Shown here: positions 42,499 to 51,988 of the stretch, piece by piece
Numbering within the stretch: position 1 is the first letter of the stretch
Layout of the letters: every line of letters begins with the position of its first letter
Source: Rhodococcus sp. 1163
GTDB taxonomy: Bacteria > Actinomycetota > Actinomycetes > Mycobacteriales > Mycobacteriaceae
Reading direction: 5' to 3'
DNA length: 64,000 nt
NCBI RefSeq assembly: GCF_002091985.1
Contig: NZ_MKKX01000035.1
Location: 62,001 to 126,000, forward strand
Notes under the pieces: model-generated
Told to the model about the DNA's origin: nothing
Seen by the model: only the letters and a program-made list of their open reading frames with translations
The model's database searches: none
Translations under genes and position numbers: made by a program

Positions 42499-44634
42499 AT
42501 GATGAGCAACCACATGAACCCCGACACGGCACATCCACCTCAGCCGGATTCGGCACACTCCGGCCACGATGACATGACCGGGCACGACATGGCAGGACAC
42601 GCGGGACATGCCGGACACGGCGATCACGCCGGCCAGTTCCGTCGTCTGTTCGTCATCATGGTCTTCTTCGCCGTTCCGGTCGTGTTCGCCTCGAACATGT
42701 TCGCGATGATCGTCGGCTATTCGCTACCCGATGCAGCGTGGATAGCCTGGATCTCACCGGTACTGGGTACGGTCATGTACTTCTGGGGTGGATCACCGTT
42801 CCTGACCGGCGCGGTCAGCGAAATACGTTCGCGGAAACCAGGAATGATGCTTCTCATCGCCCTGGCGATCACAGTCGCATTTCTCGCATCGATGGGTTCG
42901 AGCATCGGCATACTCGACCACCAGCTGGACTTCTGGTGGGAACTGGCGCTGCTGATCGTGATCATGCTGCTCGGGCATTGGATCGAGATGCGGTCACTTG
43001 CGCAGACCACCTCGGCATTGGACTCACTGGCAGCGCTTCTCCCCGACACCGCCGAACGCGTCGAGGACGGCGAGGTCGTCTCGGTGACGCCGGACGACTT
43101 GTGGGTCGGCGACATCGTCGTCGTCCGCCCAGGTGGGCGGGTGCCTGCCGATGGCACCATCGTCTCCGGGACCGCGAGCATGGACGAATCGATGGTCACC
43201 GGCGAATCGCGCACTGTCCGCCGCAGCGACGGTGACCACGTCGTCGCCGGGACCGTCGCCACCGATTCCGGCGTCCGCATCCAGGTCACCGCCATCGGCG
43301 AGGACACCGCTCTCGCCGGCATCGGACGTCTGGTCGCCGACGCGCAGAACTCGTCGTCGCGGGCCCAACGCATTGCCGATACCGCGTCGGGCTGGTTGTT
43401 CTGGTTCGCGCTGGGAGCCGCGGCCATCACGGCGGGAGTGTGGACACTGTTCGGGCTGCCCGACGACGCCGTCATCCGCACGATCACCGTTCTGGTCATC
43501 GCCTGTCCACACGCCCTTGGGTTGGCGATCCCCCTGGTGGTGTCCATCGCCACCGAACGAGCCGCCCGCAGCGGTGTCCTGATCAAGGACCGGCTGGCGC
43601 TGGAAACCATGCGGACAGTGAACACCGTGGTTTTCGACAAAACAGGAACGCTGACCAAAGGTGAGCCCACCGTCATCGCGATCGAGGTAACCGGGGGCCA
43701 CACCGCCGGCGAAGTCCTGGCATCGGCCGCGGCCACCGAAACCGATTCCGAGCATCCTCTCGCCCGTGCCATCGTCGAAGCCGCACTTCACCGCGGACTG
43801 ACGGTACCGACCGCTACCGACTTTCAGTCGTCCCCGGCGATCGGGGTGTCCGCCGACATCGACGGAACTCGCATCCGCGTCGGTGGCCCGGGCCTGCTCG
43901 AACAGGAGCACGCCCGCGAACTTCCCATCGCCGACCGCTGGGGTGACGACGGCGCGATCATCCTGCACGTCCTCGCCGAAAGCGAGGTCATCGGGGCATT
44001 GAAGCTCGCCGACGAGATCCGACCGGAATCACGCTCGGCGATCGACGAACTTCATAGCCGCAACATCGAGGTCGTCATGATCACCGGTGACGCCGATGCC
44101 GTCGCGAAGTCCGTCGCCACCGAACTCGGTATCGACCGCTATTTCGCCGGAGTGAAACCGGAAGACAAGTCCCATCACGTCGCCGACTTACAACGAGAAG
44201 GGCGCACCGTGGCAATGGTCGGCGACGGCGTAAACGACGCTCCGGCGCTTGCGCAGGCCGACGTCGGGATCGCGATCGGCGCGGGCACCGACGTCGCCAT
44301 CGCGTCGGCGGGAGTGATCCTGGCCAGCGACGACCCCCGATCGGTGCTCTCGGTGATCGAGCTTTCGCGTGCCTCCTATCGAAAGATGAAGCAAAACCTT
44401 TGGTGGGCAGCGGGATACAACCTCATTTCCGTGCCGCTTGCGGCAGGAGTACTGGCACCGATCGGGTTCGTGCTGCCGATGTCGGTCGGGGCGATCTTGA
44501 TGTCGTTGTCGACGGTCATCGTCGCGGCCAATGCGCAGTTGTTGCGTCGACTCGATCTCACCCCTGACAGCATCGCCGGCGGCGAGCATTCGAATGATGT
44601 AGCCGAAGAGCATCGACCGGTGCCGACGAGCTGA
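42499..44634 (+). CDS. copB: CopB-type P1B copper-transporting ATPase
   Basis: A 711-residue P1B ATPase. The N-terminus lacks an HMA domain and instead is His/Met/Asp-rich (GHDMAGHAGHAGHGDHAG). The transmembrane metal motif is CPH (VIACPHALGLAIP), which marks the P1B-3/CopB class. TGES (VTGESRT), the phosphorylation motif DKTGTLTKGE, the HP of SEHPLARA and GDGVNDAPAL are intact, so it is functional. It pumps Cu+ or Cu2+ out of the cytoplasm. GGGAG precedes ATG 42499; transcription is from the CsoR-controlled promoter. Confidence 0.93.
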   Translation: MMSNHMNPDTAHPPQPDSAHSGHDDMTGHDMAGHAGHAGHGDHAGQFRRLFVIMVFFAVPVVFASNMFAMIVGYSLPDAAWIAWISPVLGTVMYFWGGSPFLTGAVSEIRSRKPGMMLLIALAITVAFLASMGSSIGILDHQLDFWWELALLIVIMLLGHWIEMRSLAQTTSALDSLAALLPDTAERVEDGEVVSVTPDDLWVGDIVVVRPGGRVPADGTIVSGTASMDESMVTGESRTVRRSDGDHVVAGTVATDSGVRIQVTAIGEDTALAGIGRLVADAQNSSSRAQRIADTASGWLFWFALGAAAITAGVWTLFGLPDDAVIRTITVLVIACPHALGLAIPLVVSIATERAARSGVLIKDRLALETMRTVNTVVFDKTGTLTKGEPTVIAIEVTGGHTAGEVLASAAATETDSEHPLARAIVEAALHRGLTVPTATDFQSSPAIGVSADIDGTRIRVGGPGLLEQEHARELPIADRWGDDGAIILHVLAESEVIGALKLADEIRPESRSAIDELHSRNIEVVMITGDADAVAKSVATELGIDRYFAGVKPEDKSHHVADLQREGRTVAMVGDGVNDAPALAQADVGIAIGAGTDVAIASAGVILASDDPRSVLSVIELSRASYRKMKQNLWWAAGYNLISVPLAAGVLAPIGFVLPMSVGAILMSLSTVIVAANAQLLRRLDLTPDSIAGGEHSNDVAEEHRPVPTS

Positions 44635-44656
44635 GCTCGAGGCAGACAGTAGAACG

Positions 44657-44695
44657 ACCGAAGGCCGCACCCCATGCAGGGGTGCGGCCTTCGGT
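44657..44695. terminator. Bidirectional terminator between copB and DUF305 gene
   Basis: A perfect 17-bp stem beginning ACCGAAGGCCGCACCCC, with loop ATGCA, lies between convergent genes; little T-tract follows. Confidence 0.88.
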
Positions 44696-44705
44696 GTAGA
44701 ACAGG

Positions 44706-45338
44706 TCAGCCGAGGAGACTGCGCATCGTGTCGATCTCCTCTTGCTGCGAAGTGACGATCATGCGCGACATCGCCAGAGCCTCAGGATTGGAACCCTGTT
44801 CGATCTCGACATTCGCCATGTCGATAGCACCGGTGTGGTGGTCGATCATCATCGTCAACCATTGGCGGTCGAACTCGGCGCCCGAGGACGCCATCAACGA
44901 GTCCATTTCCTGATCGGTCATCATGCCGCTGCCGGAGCCGTGATTCATACCGCCCATACCGCCCATCTCCCCCAGGTCAGCGGAAGGGGCAGGCTGGCCC
45001 CACTCGGAGAGCCACGCGGTCATCTGGTCCATCTCCGGCTGCTGCGCGGCTTCGATCGCCGACGCCAATGCCAGGACATCTGGATTCTCGGTCCGCCCGG
45101 TTGCCATCTCGGACATCTCGACGGCTTGTGCGTGGTGCGGGTACATCATCTGCGCGAACATCACGTCGGCATTGTTGAACTGCGCCGATGCATCCGATGT
45201 GGACTGTGACGAGTTCATCGAGTGCCCGTCCATCATCTGCCCGTTCATCGGAGTGTTGGGAGAATTTTCGCTGCAGCCGGCGAGGAAAATAACGCCTGCC
45301 GAGGCAGCCGCGAGTGCCGCAAGTACTGGAGTACGCAT
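44706..45338 (-). CDS. DUF305 copper-associated lipoprotein
   Basis: A 210-residue lipoprotein: signal sequence with lipobox IFLAGC, then a Met/His-rich linker (MNGQMMDGHSMNSS) and a duplicated DUF305 domain with FAQMMYPHHAQAVEMSEMA and MMIDHHTGAIDMA. Paired His and Met residues in such proteins bind copper outside the membrane. It is in one minus-strand unit with the DUF6153 gene upstream, whose promoter carries a CsoR box. Confidence 0.9.
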   Translation of the reverse strand: MRTPVLAALAAASAGVIFLAGCSENSPNTPMNGQMMDGHSMNSSQSTSDASAQFNNADVMFAQMMYPHHAQAVEMSEMATGRTENPDVLALASAIEAAQQPEMDQMTAWLSEWGQPAPSADLGEMGGMGGMNHGSGSGMMTDQEMDSLMASSGAEFDRQWLTMMIDHHTGAIDMANVEIEQGSNPEALAMSRMIVTSQQEEIDTMRSLLG

Positions 45339-45425
45339 GTGAAATTCCTTACGAGAGTGATCTTTTACGGAGTTCGGATACGAAAAAGCGATCCGCCGAG
45401 ATGCATGTGCATTTCGGGCTCCCCG

Positions 45426-45839
45426 TCACACTCGCAAGGTCACCGATTCGTCCAACTCCCAGAGAACCCACGGCGGCGCACGTTCCAGCGCGGAGGCAGT
45501 GCGCCCGCCGACGATGTCCACCGCTCGTGGTGAAAGATCGAAGTCGATGCTGGTGGTCGGCACCGTCAGAGCAGGCCACGACGTCGTGGTTCCCGCACAC
45601 GGATGCATCATCTGATGTGTCGACGGGCAATCGTGCTCGGCGAACGCGACAGGCCCAGAAGCGTCGAGTCGAGACTCGGACGCCATCGCAGAATTGCCGC
45701 TGCCCATCGAGGACATGGACGACATCGAGGACATCGGTGTCACCGAGTGCATGAGCAGCACCCCGAAGATAGTGAATGCAATCAACAACCCGGTAGCCGA
45801 GGCGGTACCTCGCAAACCGCCGCGGATCACTGAATACAT
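45426..45839 (-). CDS. DUF6153 family membrane protein
   Basis: A 137-residue protein from ATG 45839: one N-terminal helix (ATGLLIAFTIFGVLLMHS), a Met/Ser repeat (MSSMSSMSSMGSGNS), then an exposed region with CPSTHQMMHPC, a probable metal-binding Cys/His/Met cluster. This is the actinobacterial DUF6153 layout, commonly near copper genes. The longer frame to 45980 includes the operator and is not used. It is 20 bp from the CsoR box and followed by the DUF305 lipoprotein gene. Confidence 0.78.
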   Translation of the reverse strand: MYSVIRGGLRGTASATGLLIAFTIFGVLLMHSVTPMSSMSSMSSMGSGNSAMASESRLDASGPVAFAEHDCPSTHQMMHPCAGTTTSWPALTVPTTSIDFDLSPRAVDIVGGRTASALERAPPWVLWELDESVTLRV

Positions 45840-45858
45840 ACAACCGACGGTACCAGCC

Positions 45859-45875
45859 ATACCCCCGGGGGGTAA
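45859..45875. promoter_or_regulatory. CsoR-type copper operator of DUF6153-DUF305 unit
   Basis: ATACCCCCGGGGGGTAA on the plus strand, a variant of the copB and copA operators with one arm base changed; it ends 20 bp before the DUF6153 start on the minus strand. Confidence 0.8.
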
Positions 45876-45995
45876 AAGCGTCGTCTCGCCCGGCGGATTA
45901 CTCGATCGGGCCGAGCCAGGCACACCAAGTGTGATGTCGCCGGAATTGGGCACAATAGAGTCGAGACACAAAACCAGCACGGAAAGCGGGTACCC

Positions 45996-47012
45996 ATGGC
46001 AGCCCTCGATGCACTACGCGGCCGGTGGCCGAAAAGCTTGCCCCTTCAGCCATTGCCTGCAGAAGCGTGGGCCAAACAGGAGCCGACCTGGAAGGGTGCG
46101 AATCCGCAGGTCATCGAGTCCGCGCTCAAACGCGCAAAAATGCGGCCGTCGGGAAACTGGTTCGTCTTCGCCGCAAGCCGCGACATCCCGAAGGACAAGC
46201 CGTTCGGACGGCACATCGGCGGCACCGAACTGGTTGCCTGGCGCGATGAGAAGCAAGGAATCCACATCGCCCCCGGGGTCTGCCCACACCTCGGTGCACC
46301 GCTCGACAAGGCGAAGATCGAATGCGACACCCTCATCTGCCTGTGGCACGGCATGCCGCTCGGCCCCAAGGGACGCCCCGGGTGGAAGCCGCTACCCGCA
46401 TTCGACGACGGCATCCTCGTCTGGGTCCGGATGGACGAACTCGGTGGTGAGGAGCCGACCGAAGTACCGATCGTCCCGATCCGCCCGCCCGCCGCGAACT
46501 CCGTCGATGCCGTCGTGACGGTGACCGGCATTTGTGAACCGGACGATATCGTCGCCAACCGCCTCGATCCGTGGCACGGCGCCTGGTTCCATCCCTACTC
46601 GTTCGCACGACTGAAGGTGGTCGACGCACCCACCGACGTCGATGTCCCCGAAAAAGACGATCGGTTCCTCGTCGACGTGACATTCCGCGTCAGCCGAGGA
46701 ATCGGCGTACCGGTCCGTGTCGAATTCGTCTGCCCAGGTCCGCGCACCATCGTGATGCGCATTCTCGAAGGCGAGGGCATCGGAAGCGTCGTCGAGACGC
46801 ATGCGACGCCACTGGGCCCCGGGCCGGACGGCAAGCCACGCACAGCCGTCATCGAGGTCACCGTCGCCAGCTCCGAGCGTCCGGGATTCAAGATGGCCCG
46901 CAAGGTCGCCCCGCTGCTTCGTCCCGCCATGGGTTGGACTGCTGAGCGGCTGTGGAAAGACGACCTCGACTACGCCGAGCGAAGGTACGAATTGCGCTCA
47001 CGCGGCATGTGA
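45996..47012 (+). CDS. Rieske 2Fe-2S protein with DUF5914
   Basis: 338 residues. The Rieske centre is CPHLGAPL ... CLWHGMPLG (about 95-125). The remainder is the DUF5914 type rather than an ordinary oxygenase: DIVANRLDPWHGAWFHPYSFARL supplies His and Asp residues that could bind iron. Such proteins occur next to aryl-carotenoid genes in actinobacteria, and crtU lies convergently 49 bp away, so a role in carotenoid oxidation is inferred. ATG 45996 follows GAAAGCGGG. Confidence 0.8.
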   Translation: MAALDALRGRWPKSLPLQPLPAEAWAKQEPTWKGANPQVIESALKRAKMRPSGNWFVFAASRDIPKDKPFGRHIGGTELVAWRDEKQGIHIAPGVCPHLGAPLDKAKIECDTLICLWHGMPLGPKGRPGWKPLPAFDDGILVWVRMDELGGEEPTEVPIVPIRPPAANSVDAVVTVTGICEPDDIVANRLDPWHGAWFHPYSFARLKVVDAPTDVDVPEKDDRFLVDVTFRVSRGIGVPVRVEFVCPGPRTIVMRILEGEGIGSVVETHATPLGPGPDGKPRTAVIEVTVASSERPGFKMARKVAPLLRPAMGWTAERLWKDDLDYAERRYELRSRGM

Positions 47013-47024
47013 GAAAACCAACCT

Positions 47025-47057
47025 GTCGATCCCCCCCCGATGCGCGGGGGGATCGAC
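47025..47057. terminator. Bidirectional terminator between Rieske gene and crtU
   Basis: A perfect 12-bp stem GTCGATCCCCCC/GGGGGGATCGAC with a 9-base loop, placed between convergent genes. Confidence 0.85.
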
Positions 47058-47061
47058 GCGG

Positions 47062-48573
47062 TCAGCGCTTGGTGAGCCGAGCCAGCTTGTCGAAGACTCG
47101 AAAGCGTCCGCGCGTCGGGACCGTATAGATCGGGTGCCCGGCAATTCCCCAGCCCGAGAGCAGGGTGTTCGCCGCATGCAACCCGGTTGTCGCGGCACGT
47201 TCCATCAGTGCGACCGGCAGATCGATCCTGATGCCGTCCCCCGCGAGCACGACGCCCGGTTCCGGGGTGCGCACGGTGGGACGGTTGGCAAACTGACCGA
47301 GGCCGAACAACGGGCAATCATTGCGCCATTCGGTACGCTCGGATACCACTGTGGCCGAAGCGGTTTCAGGATAAATCTCGTGCATCCGCGCCATCAACTG
47401 CGCGCGCGTCTCCTCTTCGGAATCGACGGCGGCGTACGCATGCAGTTCGACGACCGATCCGCCGGTGCGCGCGGCCCACTCCGCCGCCTCGTCCTCGAAC
47501 CGCTCGAGCACACTGATGTTGTCGATCGGCGGCATACCGCCGGTTCCGATGAAGGCCGGGCGATCGGCATTCACCGGCTTGTCGAGCCACACACGATGCA
47601 CCAGGAACGGCGGCGTATTCTCCAACGCCGCAATGCGTTTGCGCCATTCCGATGTGCCGAGCTCCGGCGAGCTCTCCACCACGTTCTGCAAACCGGCGAT
47701 ATCGGCCGCAAGCACCACGGCGTCGACCTCACCCACGCCGACTACGTCGTATGCGCGTTCGCGGCCCCGGGCAATACCCTCACACGCAGTACCCACCCTG
47801 ATATCGACGCCCAAGCCTAGTAAGTACTCTCCCAACGGATTCCACAGCGCCTGCGGATATGGGCCGCGAGGCACGTCGAAGATCAGCCCCTCCGACGAAC
47901 CGAGGAAGTAGATGTGGAACATCATGGCCAACTCGGCCGCGGACATGTTCTCGGGGTCGGCGAAGAAACTCCGCGAGAAAACCCCGAACGCCAAGTGTCT
48001 GGCAGCCTCCGGGAAGTTGATATTGCGCAGAAACTCCGCCGCCGGGGTCGTGTCGAGCTCCTCGAACGTCTCCGGAACGCTGACATTCATCAGCGGCAGA
48101 GCCGCTACACCCTTGAGCGAGAACAACTCTCGCATTCGGAAGGTAGGACTCCGAGCGACGAACGCGAACGCATTCAGCGGAGGCGTCTGCGGCAGACCCT
48201 TGAACCCGTCGATTCGGCCATCGCCGTCGATCAGCGGGTAGTCCTCGACAGGCCGTAGCCGTCGCAGACCCGGATCGCTGCGCTCCATCAGGTTCCGAAG
48301 GTTGTAGTACTGCCGGAAGAACGCATGGAAACCGCGACTCATCGTCGCCGGAGTGCCGTCGTCGAGCGTGGTATCCCACCCCCCGACGCGACCGCCCAGG
48401 TAGTTCTCACGTTCGAGCACGGTCACCTCGATACCGCGCTCCGCCAATGCCGTTGCCGCACTGAGGCCGGCGATCCCGCCACCGACAACGACGACGCGCG
48501 GCACACGGGTCAGCGAACCGGCATCCGGAAACCCAGCTGGAGCAGGATGTTCGACGCGTCGAGAATCGGTCAC
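47062..48573 (-). CDS. crtU: CrtU-type carotenoid desaturase/methyltransferase
   Basis: A 503-residue FAD enzyme. The dinucleotide motif VVVVGGGIAGLSAATALAER (about 27-46) and GGRVGGWDT are followed by SRGFHAFFRQYYNLRNLM and a C-terminal FAD closure GVVLAGDGIRIDLPVALMERA. This combination is the CrtU group (beta-carotene desaturase/methyltransferase) that converts beta-rings to aromatic rings to give isorenieratene. The start overlaps the methyltransferase stop. No other crt genes are in the window, so the substrate must be made elsewhere. Confidence 0.82.
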   Translation of the reverse strand: MTDSRRVEHPAPAGFPDAGSLTRVPRVVVVGGGIAGLSAATALAERGIEVTVLERENYLGGRVGGWDTTLDDGTPATMSRGFHAFFRQYYNLRNLMERSDPGLRRLRPVEDYPLIDGDGRIDGFKGLPQTPPLNAFAFVARSPTFRMRELFSLKGVAALPLMNVSVPETFEELDTTPAAEFLRNINFPEAARHLAFGVFSRSFFADPENMSAAELAMMFHIYFLGSSEGLIFDVPRGPYPQALWNPLGEYLLGLGVDIRVGTACEGIARGRERAYDVVGVGEVDAVVLAADIAGLQNVVESSPELGTSEWRKRIAALENTPPFLVHRVWLDKPVNADRPAFIGTGGMPPIDNISVLERFEDEAAEWAARTGGSVVELHAYAAVDSEEETRAQLMARMHEIYPETASATVVSERTEWRNDCPLFGLGQFANRPTVRTPEPGVVLAGDGIRIDLPVALMERAATTGLHAANTLLSGWGIAGHPIYTVPTRGRFRVFDKLARLTKR

Positions 48574-49334
48574 AATGTCTCCATCGGACGGGCGCCCAGA
48601 AAGGTGTGTACGACACCGTTCTGCCAGCCCGTCATAGTCTCGGTAGCCAAGGAAGTGAAACCTGCACGCTGCATACGCCTGGCGAAGTCTCCAGCACCGT
48701 CGAACGTCACCACACTGCGCCAGAGATGCTGATACAAGGTCGTGTTACGCGTCGCCAAGTAACCGAGCGGAATGATGACCGCCCAACACACGAACGTCCA
48801 CAGCACCTGTGCACGAATGGAATCCTTCACCGAATACTCGTGAAAAGCGATGCTCCCGCCCGGCTCGAGCAACGACATCAGCGACTTCAACTCCGTATCC
48901 GGATCGTCGACGTTCCTGATCAGATACGCGGCGAGAATGCCGTCGAACGGGCCATCGACCCCGTTGACATTGAGATCCTCCACGCGGCTGTGCACGAACG
49001 TCACGTTCGACGGCCACGACTTCGAGCGCGCCACCTCGAGCATCTCTGCCGACGCATCGGCAGCAACGATCTGCGCATGCGGAGCCGCCTTCAGCAATGC
49101 CGCCGTCGACGCACCCGTCCCGCAGCCGATATCGAGCAAACGAAGCCCATCACCGAGGCCAGGAAGGCGCAGCCGCTCCGCCGATTTCGACAGATGATCG
49201 TGATAGCCGGGGTTCGCACCGACCAACCGATCGTATGCCCGTGCCCCGACGTCGAAAGCCCCAGGCACCTCGTCTCGCGGCAAGCCCATACCCGTCACCC
49301 GTTTGCCACCCCATTCGCGCCCGCCAACCTTCAC
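48570..49334 (-). CDS. Class I SAM-dependent methyltransferase
   Basis: 254 residues with the SAM motif LLDIGCGTGASTAALL (about 65-80), acidic motif IVAADAS and UbiE-like LIRNVDDPDTELKSL. A hydrophobic segment (VLWTFVCWAVIIPLGYL) suggests membrane contact or a lipid substrate. It lies between an S4 protein gene and crtU with four-base overlaps at both ends, so it probably acts on a carotenoid or related lipid; the actual substrate is unknown. The start is GTG 49334 or an inner ATG at 49289. Confidence 0.83.
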   Translation of the reverse strand: MKVGGREWGGKRVTGMGLPRDEVPGAFDVGARAYDRLVGANPGYHDHLSKSAERLRLPGLGDGLRLLDIGCGTGASTAALLKAAPHAQIVAADASAEMLEVARSKSWPSNVTFVHSRVEDLNVNGVDGPFDGILAAYLIRNVDDPDTELKSLMSLLEPGGSIAFHEYSVKDSIRAQVLWTFVCWAVIIPLGYLATRNTTLYQHLWRSVVTFDGAGDFARRMQRAGFTSLATETMTGWQNGVVHTFLGARPMETL

Positions 49335-49564
49335 AGCGTCGACTCACTCACGACGCGAGCCGACGGACCACCGTCGATCGAAACGACATCACCCGGATGA
49401 AGTTGGCGACCACGTCGCAGATCCACCTCATCATTGACGCTGACCTGCCCATCGGCGATGAAAGTCTTCGCCTCCGCCCCCGACTCGATGAGGTTCGCCA
49501 ACTTGAGAAACTGCCCGAGCCTGATGGACTCGTCACGGATCGGAACATCTTGGGAGTCAGCCAT
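49331..49564 (-). CDS. Small S4-domain RNA-binding protein
   Basis: A 77-residue protein that is almost only an S4 domain: IRLGQFLKLANLIESGAEAK then GQVSVNDEVDLRRGRQLHPG, as in YaaA/RqcP-like proteins binding structured RNA. ATG 49564 is preferred; a longer frame enters the repeat array. The stop overlaps the methyltransferase start (GTGA). It is first in the S4-methyltransferase-crtU operon and lies downstream of copA across the tandem repeat. Confidence 0.83.
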   Translation of the reverse strand: MADSQDVPIRDESIRLGQFLKLANLIESGAEAKTFIADGQVSVNDEVDLRRGRQLHPGDVVSIDGGPSARVVSESTL

Positions 49565-49595
49565 GACTCCATCTTGGACTACACCGGGCAGATGG

Positions 49596-49774
49596 TCACT
49601 CCGCAGGCCGAACAAGGTCACTCCGCAGGCTCCGCTCCCGACCGAACAAGGTCACTCCGCAGGCTCCGCTCCCGACCGAACAAGGTCACTCCGCAGGCTC
49701 CGCTCCCGACCGAACAAGGTCACTCCGCAGGCTCCGCTCCCGACCGAACAAGGTCACTCCGCAGGCTCCGCTCC
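49596..49774 (-). repeat. Tandem repeat array, 5 full + 1 partial x 34 bp (family A)
   Basis: Cores begin (plus-strand TCACTCCGCAGG) at 49596 (truncated), 49618, 49652, 49686, 49720 and 49754. The minus-strand core is identical to that at 5753-5872; the spacer is CCTTGTTCGGTCG (13 bp), so the period is 34 bp and no frame stays open. The first minus-strand core is the last seven codons of copA, including its TGA. Confidence 0.95.
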
Positions 49775-51988
49775 CGCCGCCTGGAAGCGCCGCAAACGCA
49801 GGCTATTGGTCACCACGAACACCGAGGAGAACGCCATCGCCGCGCCCGCCAGCATCGGGTTGAGCAGGCCCGCCGCCGCAAGTGGGATAGCCGCGACGTT
49901 GTACGCGAACGCCCAGAACAAGTTGCCCTTGATGGTCGCGAGCGTCTTGCGGGAGAGCCGAATCGCGTCGCCGACGGCACGAAGATCCCCGCGAACGAGC
50001 GTCAAGTCGCTGGCCTCGATCGCGACATCGGTGCCGGTCCCCATGGACAATCCGAGATCTGCCGTGGCCAATGCTGCCGCGTCGTTGACGCCGTCGCCGA
50101 CCATCGCGACGACCCTGCCCTCGGCCTGAAGCCGCGCGATGACGTCGACCTTGCCCTGCGGGAGCACGCCGGCGAAGACCTCGGTGATGCCGACTTCGGC
50201 GGCGATCTTGCGCGCTGCGGCCTCGTTGTCACCGGTCAGCATGACCGGAGTCAGACCGAGTTCACGCAATTCGGCGATGGCCTGCTTGGACGTCGGCTTG
50301 AGCGCATCGGCGACGACGAGAATTCCCCGTGCTCGCCCGTCCCAACCGACGGCGACGGCGGTTCGGCCATCGGCCTCCGCGTCGTGCAGCGCGCTTTCGA
50401 GCTCTCGAGGCAGCGGGAGTGACTTCTCGGCCAGCAAAGCGGCGCGTCCCAACACCACCGTCCGGCCATCGACAGTTCCGCTGACCCCCAGGCCTGCAAT
50501 GTTCGCGAAATCGATCACCTCGGGCAGTGAGGTCTCTTGCCTGGCGGCTGCAGTGATGGCCGCTGCGATGGGGTGTTCGGAGCCGGACTCGATGGCACCC
50601 GCCACCGTCAAGATCTCATCGCGGTCTTCGCCGTCGGCGCCATGGACCGCGAGCAGCGTCATCTCACCGGTGGTGACGGTGCCGGTCTTGTCGAGAACGA
50701 CGGTGTCGATACGACGCGTCGACTCGAGCATCTCCGGGCCCTTGATCAAGATGCCGAGCTGGGCAGCTCGACCGGTGCCGACCATCAATGCCGTCGGAGT
50801 CGCCAGTCCGAGCGCACACGGACAGGCGATGATCAGAACAGCAACGGACGCGGTGAATGCCGCAGCGACCGAACCGCCGGTTCCGAGCCAGAAGCCCAGG
50901 GTCGCAACGGCGATGGCGATGACGATGGGAACGAAGATCCCAGAGATCCGGTCGGCCAGGCGCTGCACCTGAGCCTTACCGGTCTGTGCTTCCTCGACGA
51001 GGGTCGCCATCTGCGCGAGCTGCGTATCCGCACCGACCCGCGTGGCTTTCACCACGAGCCTGCCACCGACGTTGACGGTCGCGCCGACCACATCGTCGCC
51101 GGTGGAGACTTCGACGGGCACGGACTCACCGGTCAGCATCGACTTGTCGACGGCGGAGGCACCGGACTCGACGATGCCGTCCGTCGCGATCTTCTCCCCG
51201 GGCTTGACGACGAACCGATCTCCGACGGCCAGTTCTGCGACCGGCACCTGCTTTTCGACACCGTCCTTCAGGACCGTGACGTCCTTGGCACCGAGGTCCA
51301 GCAGTGCCCGGAGCGCGGACCCAGCCCGCCGTTTGGCGCGCGCCTCGAAGTAGCGGCCGGCAAGAATGAACGTGGTCACTCCGGCGGCGGCCTCGAGGTA
51401 GATGTTGGACATGCCGTCCATGCGGGCGATGGTCAGCTCGAACGGGTGCTTCATTCCCGTCACACCCGCGGTTCCGAAGAACAGCGCGTACAACGACCAG
51501 CCCAGCGCCGCGAGCGTGCCCATCGACACGAGCGTGTCCATCGTGGACGTGCCGTGACGCAAGTTCTTCGCCGCCGCGACATGGAAAGGCCACGCGCCCC
51601 AGACGACGACGGGTGCCGCAAGAGTCAGTGACAGCCACTGCCAGTTGTCGAACTGCAACGCAGGCACCATCGCCATGGCGATGACGGGCACGGACAATAC
51701 GAGGGAGATCAGCAGGCGCTGCTTCAACGGATCTGTCGTGTCGGCCTCGGCAGTAGCGTCGCCGTCAGCCGGATCTTCGGTGCGAGGCAGGGTCGCGGTG
51801 TACCCCGCCTGCTCGACAGCCTTGATCAGATCGGCCGTCAAGACGCCGTCACTGACGACTTTCGCCTTCTCGGTGGCGTAGTTGACCGTGGCCGTCACGC
51901 CGTCGAGTTTGTTCAGTTTGCGCTCGATGCGGTTGGCGCACGACGCGCACGTCATGCCGCCGAGGATCAGTTCGGTGTTGGTAGTCAC
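49754..51988 (-). CDS. copA: CopA-type Cu+-exporting P1B ATPase
   Basis: A 744-residue P1B-1 ATPase. One N-terminal HMA domain with GMTCASC (11-17), eight membrane helices, the CPC motif [35 protein letters not shown] and [10 protein letters not shown] are all intact. It exports Cu+ driven by ATP. The GTG start at 51988 overlaps a 50-codon gene (GTGA), and both follow a CsoR box. The last residues GAEPAE and the stop are encoded by a unit of the family-A repeat. Confidence 0.95.
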   Translation of the reverse strand: MTTNTELILGGMTCASCANRIERKLNKLDGVTATVNYATEKAKVVSDGVLTADLIKAVEQAGYTATLPRTEDPADGDATAEADTTDPLKQRLLISLVLSVPVIAMAMVPALQFDNWQWLSLTLAAPVVVWGAWPFHVAAAKNLRHGTSTMDTLVSMGTLAALGWSLYALFFGTAGVTGMKHPFELTIARMDGMSNIYLEAAAGVTTFILAGRYFEARAKRRAGSALRALLDLGAKDVTVLKDGVEKQVPVAELAVGDRFVVKPGEKIATDGIVESGASAVDKSMLTGESVPVEVSTGDDVVGATVNVGGRLVVKATRVGADTQLAQMATLVEEAQTGKAQVQRLADRISGIFVPIVIAIAVATLGFWLGTGGSVAAAFTASVAVLIIACPCALGLATPTALMVGTGRAAQLGILIKGPEMLESTRRIDTVVLDKTGTVTTGEMTLLAVHGADGEDRDEILTVAGAIESGSEHPIAAAITAAARQETSLPEVIDFANIAGLGVSGTVDGRTVVLGRAALLAEKSLPLPRELESALHDAEADGRTAVAVGWDGRARGILVVADALKPTSKQAIAELRELGLTPVMLTGDNEAAARKIAAEVGITEVFAGVLPQGKVDVIARLQAEGRVVAMVGDGVNDAAALATADLGLSMGTGTDVAIEASDLTLVRGDLRAVGDAIRLSRKTLATIKGNLFWAFAYNVAAIPLAAAGLLNPMLAGAAMAFSSVFVVTNSLRLRRFQAAGAEPAE

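Noticed and set aside
45996..47012. Ring-hydroxylating dioxygenase alpha subunit
   Set aside because: The Rieske motif is present, but the catalytic domain is of DUF5914 type and no beta subunit, ferredoxin or reductase genes adjoin.
49596..49774. CRISPR-like array of short repeats with spacers
   Set aside because: The spacers are identical within each array and only 12-13 bp long, there are no cas genes, and the cores overlap gene ends. It is a tandem minisatellite.
49097..50422. 441-codon plus-strand reading frame with [20 protein letters not shown] repeats
   Set aside because: It is produced by reading the 34-bp tandem repeat and the antisense strand of copA; there is no ribosome site or family match.
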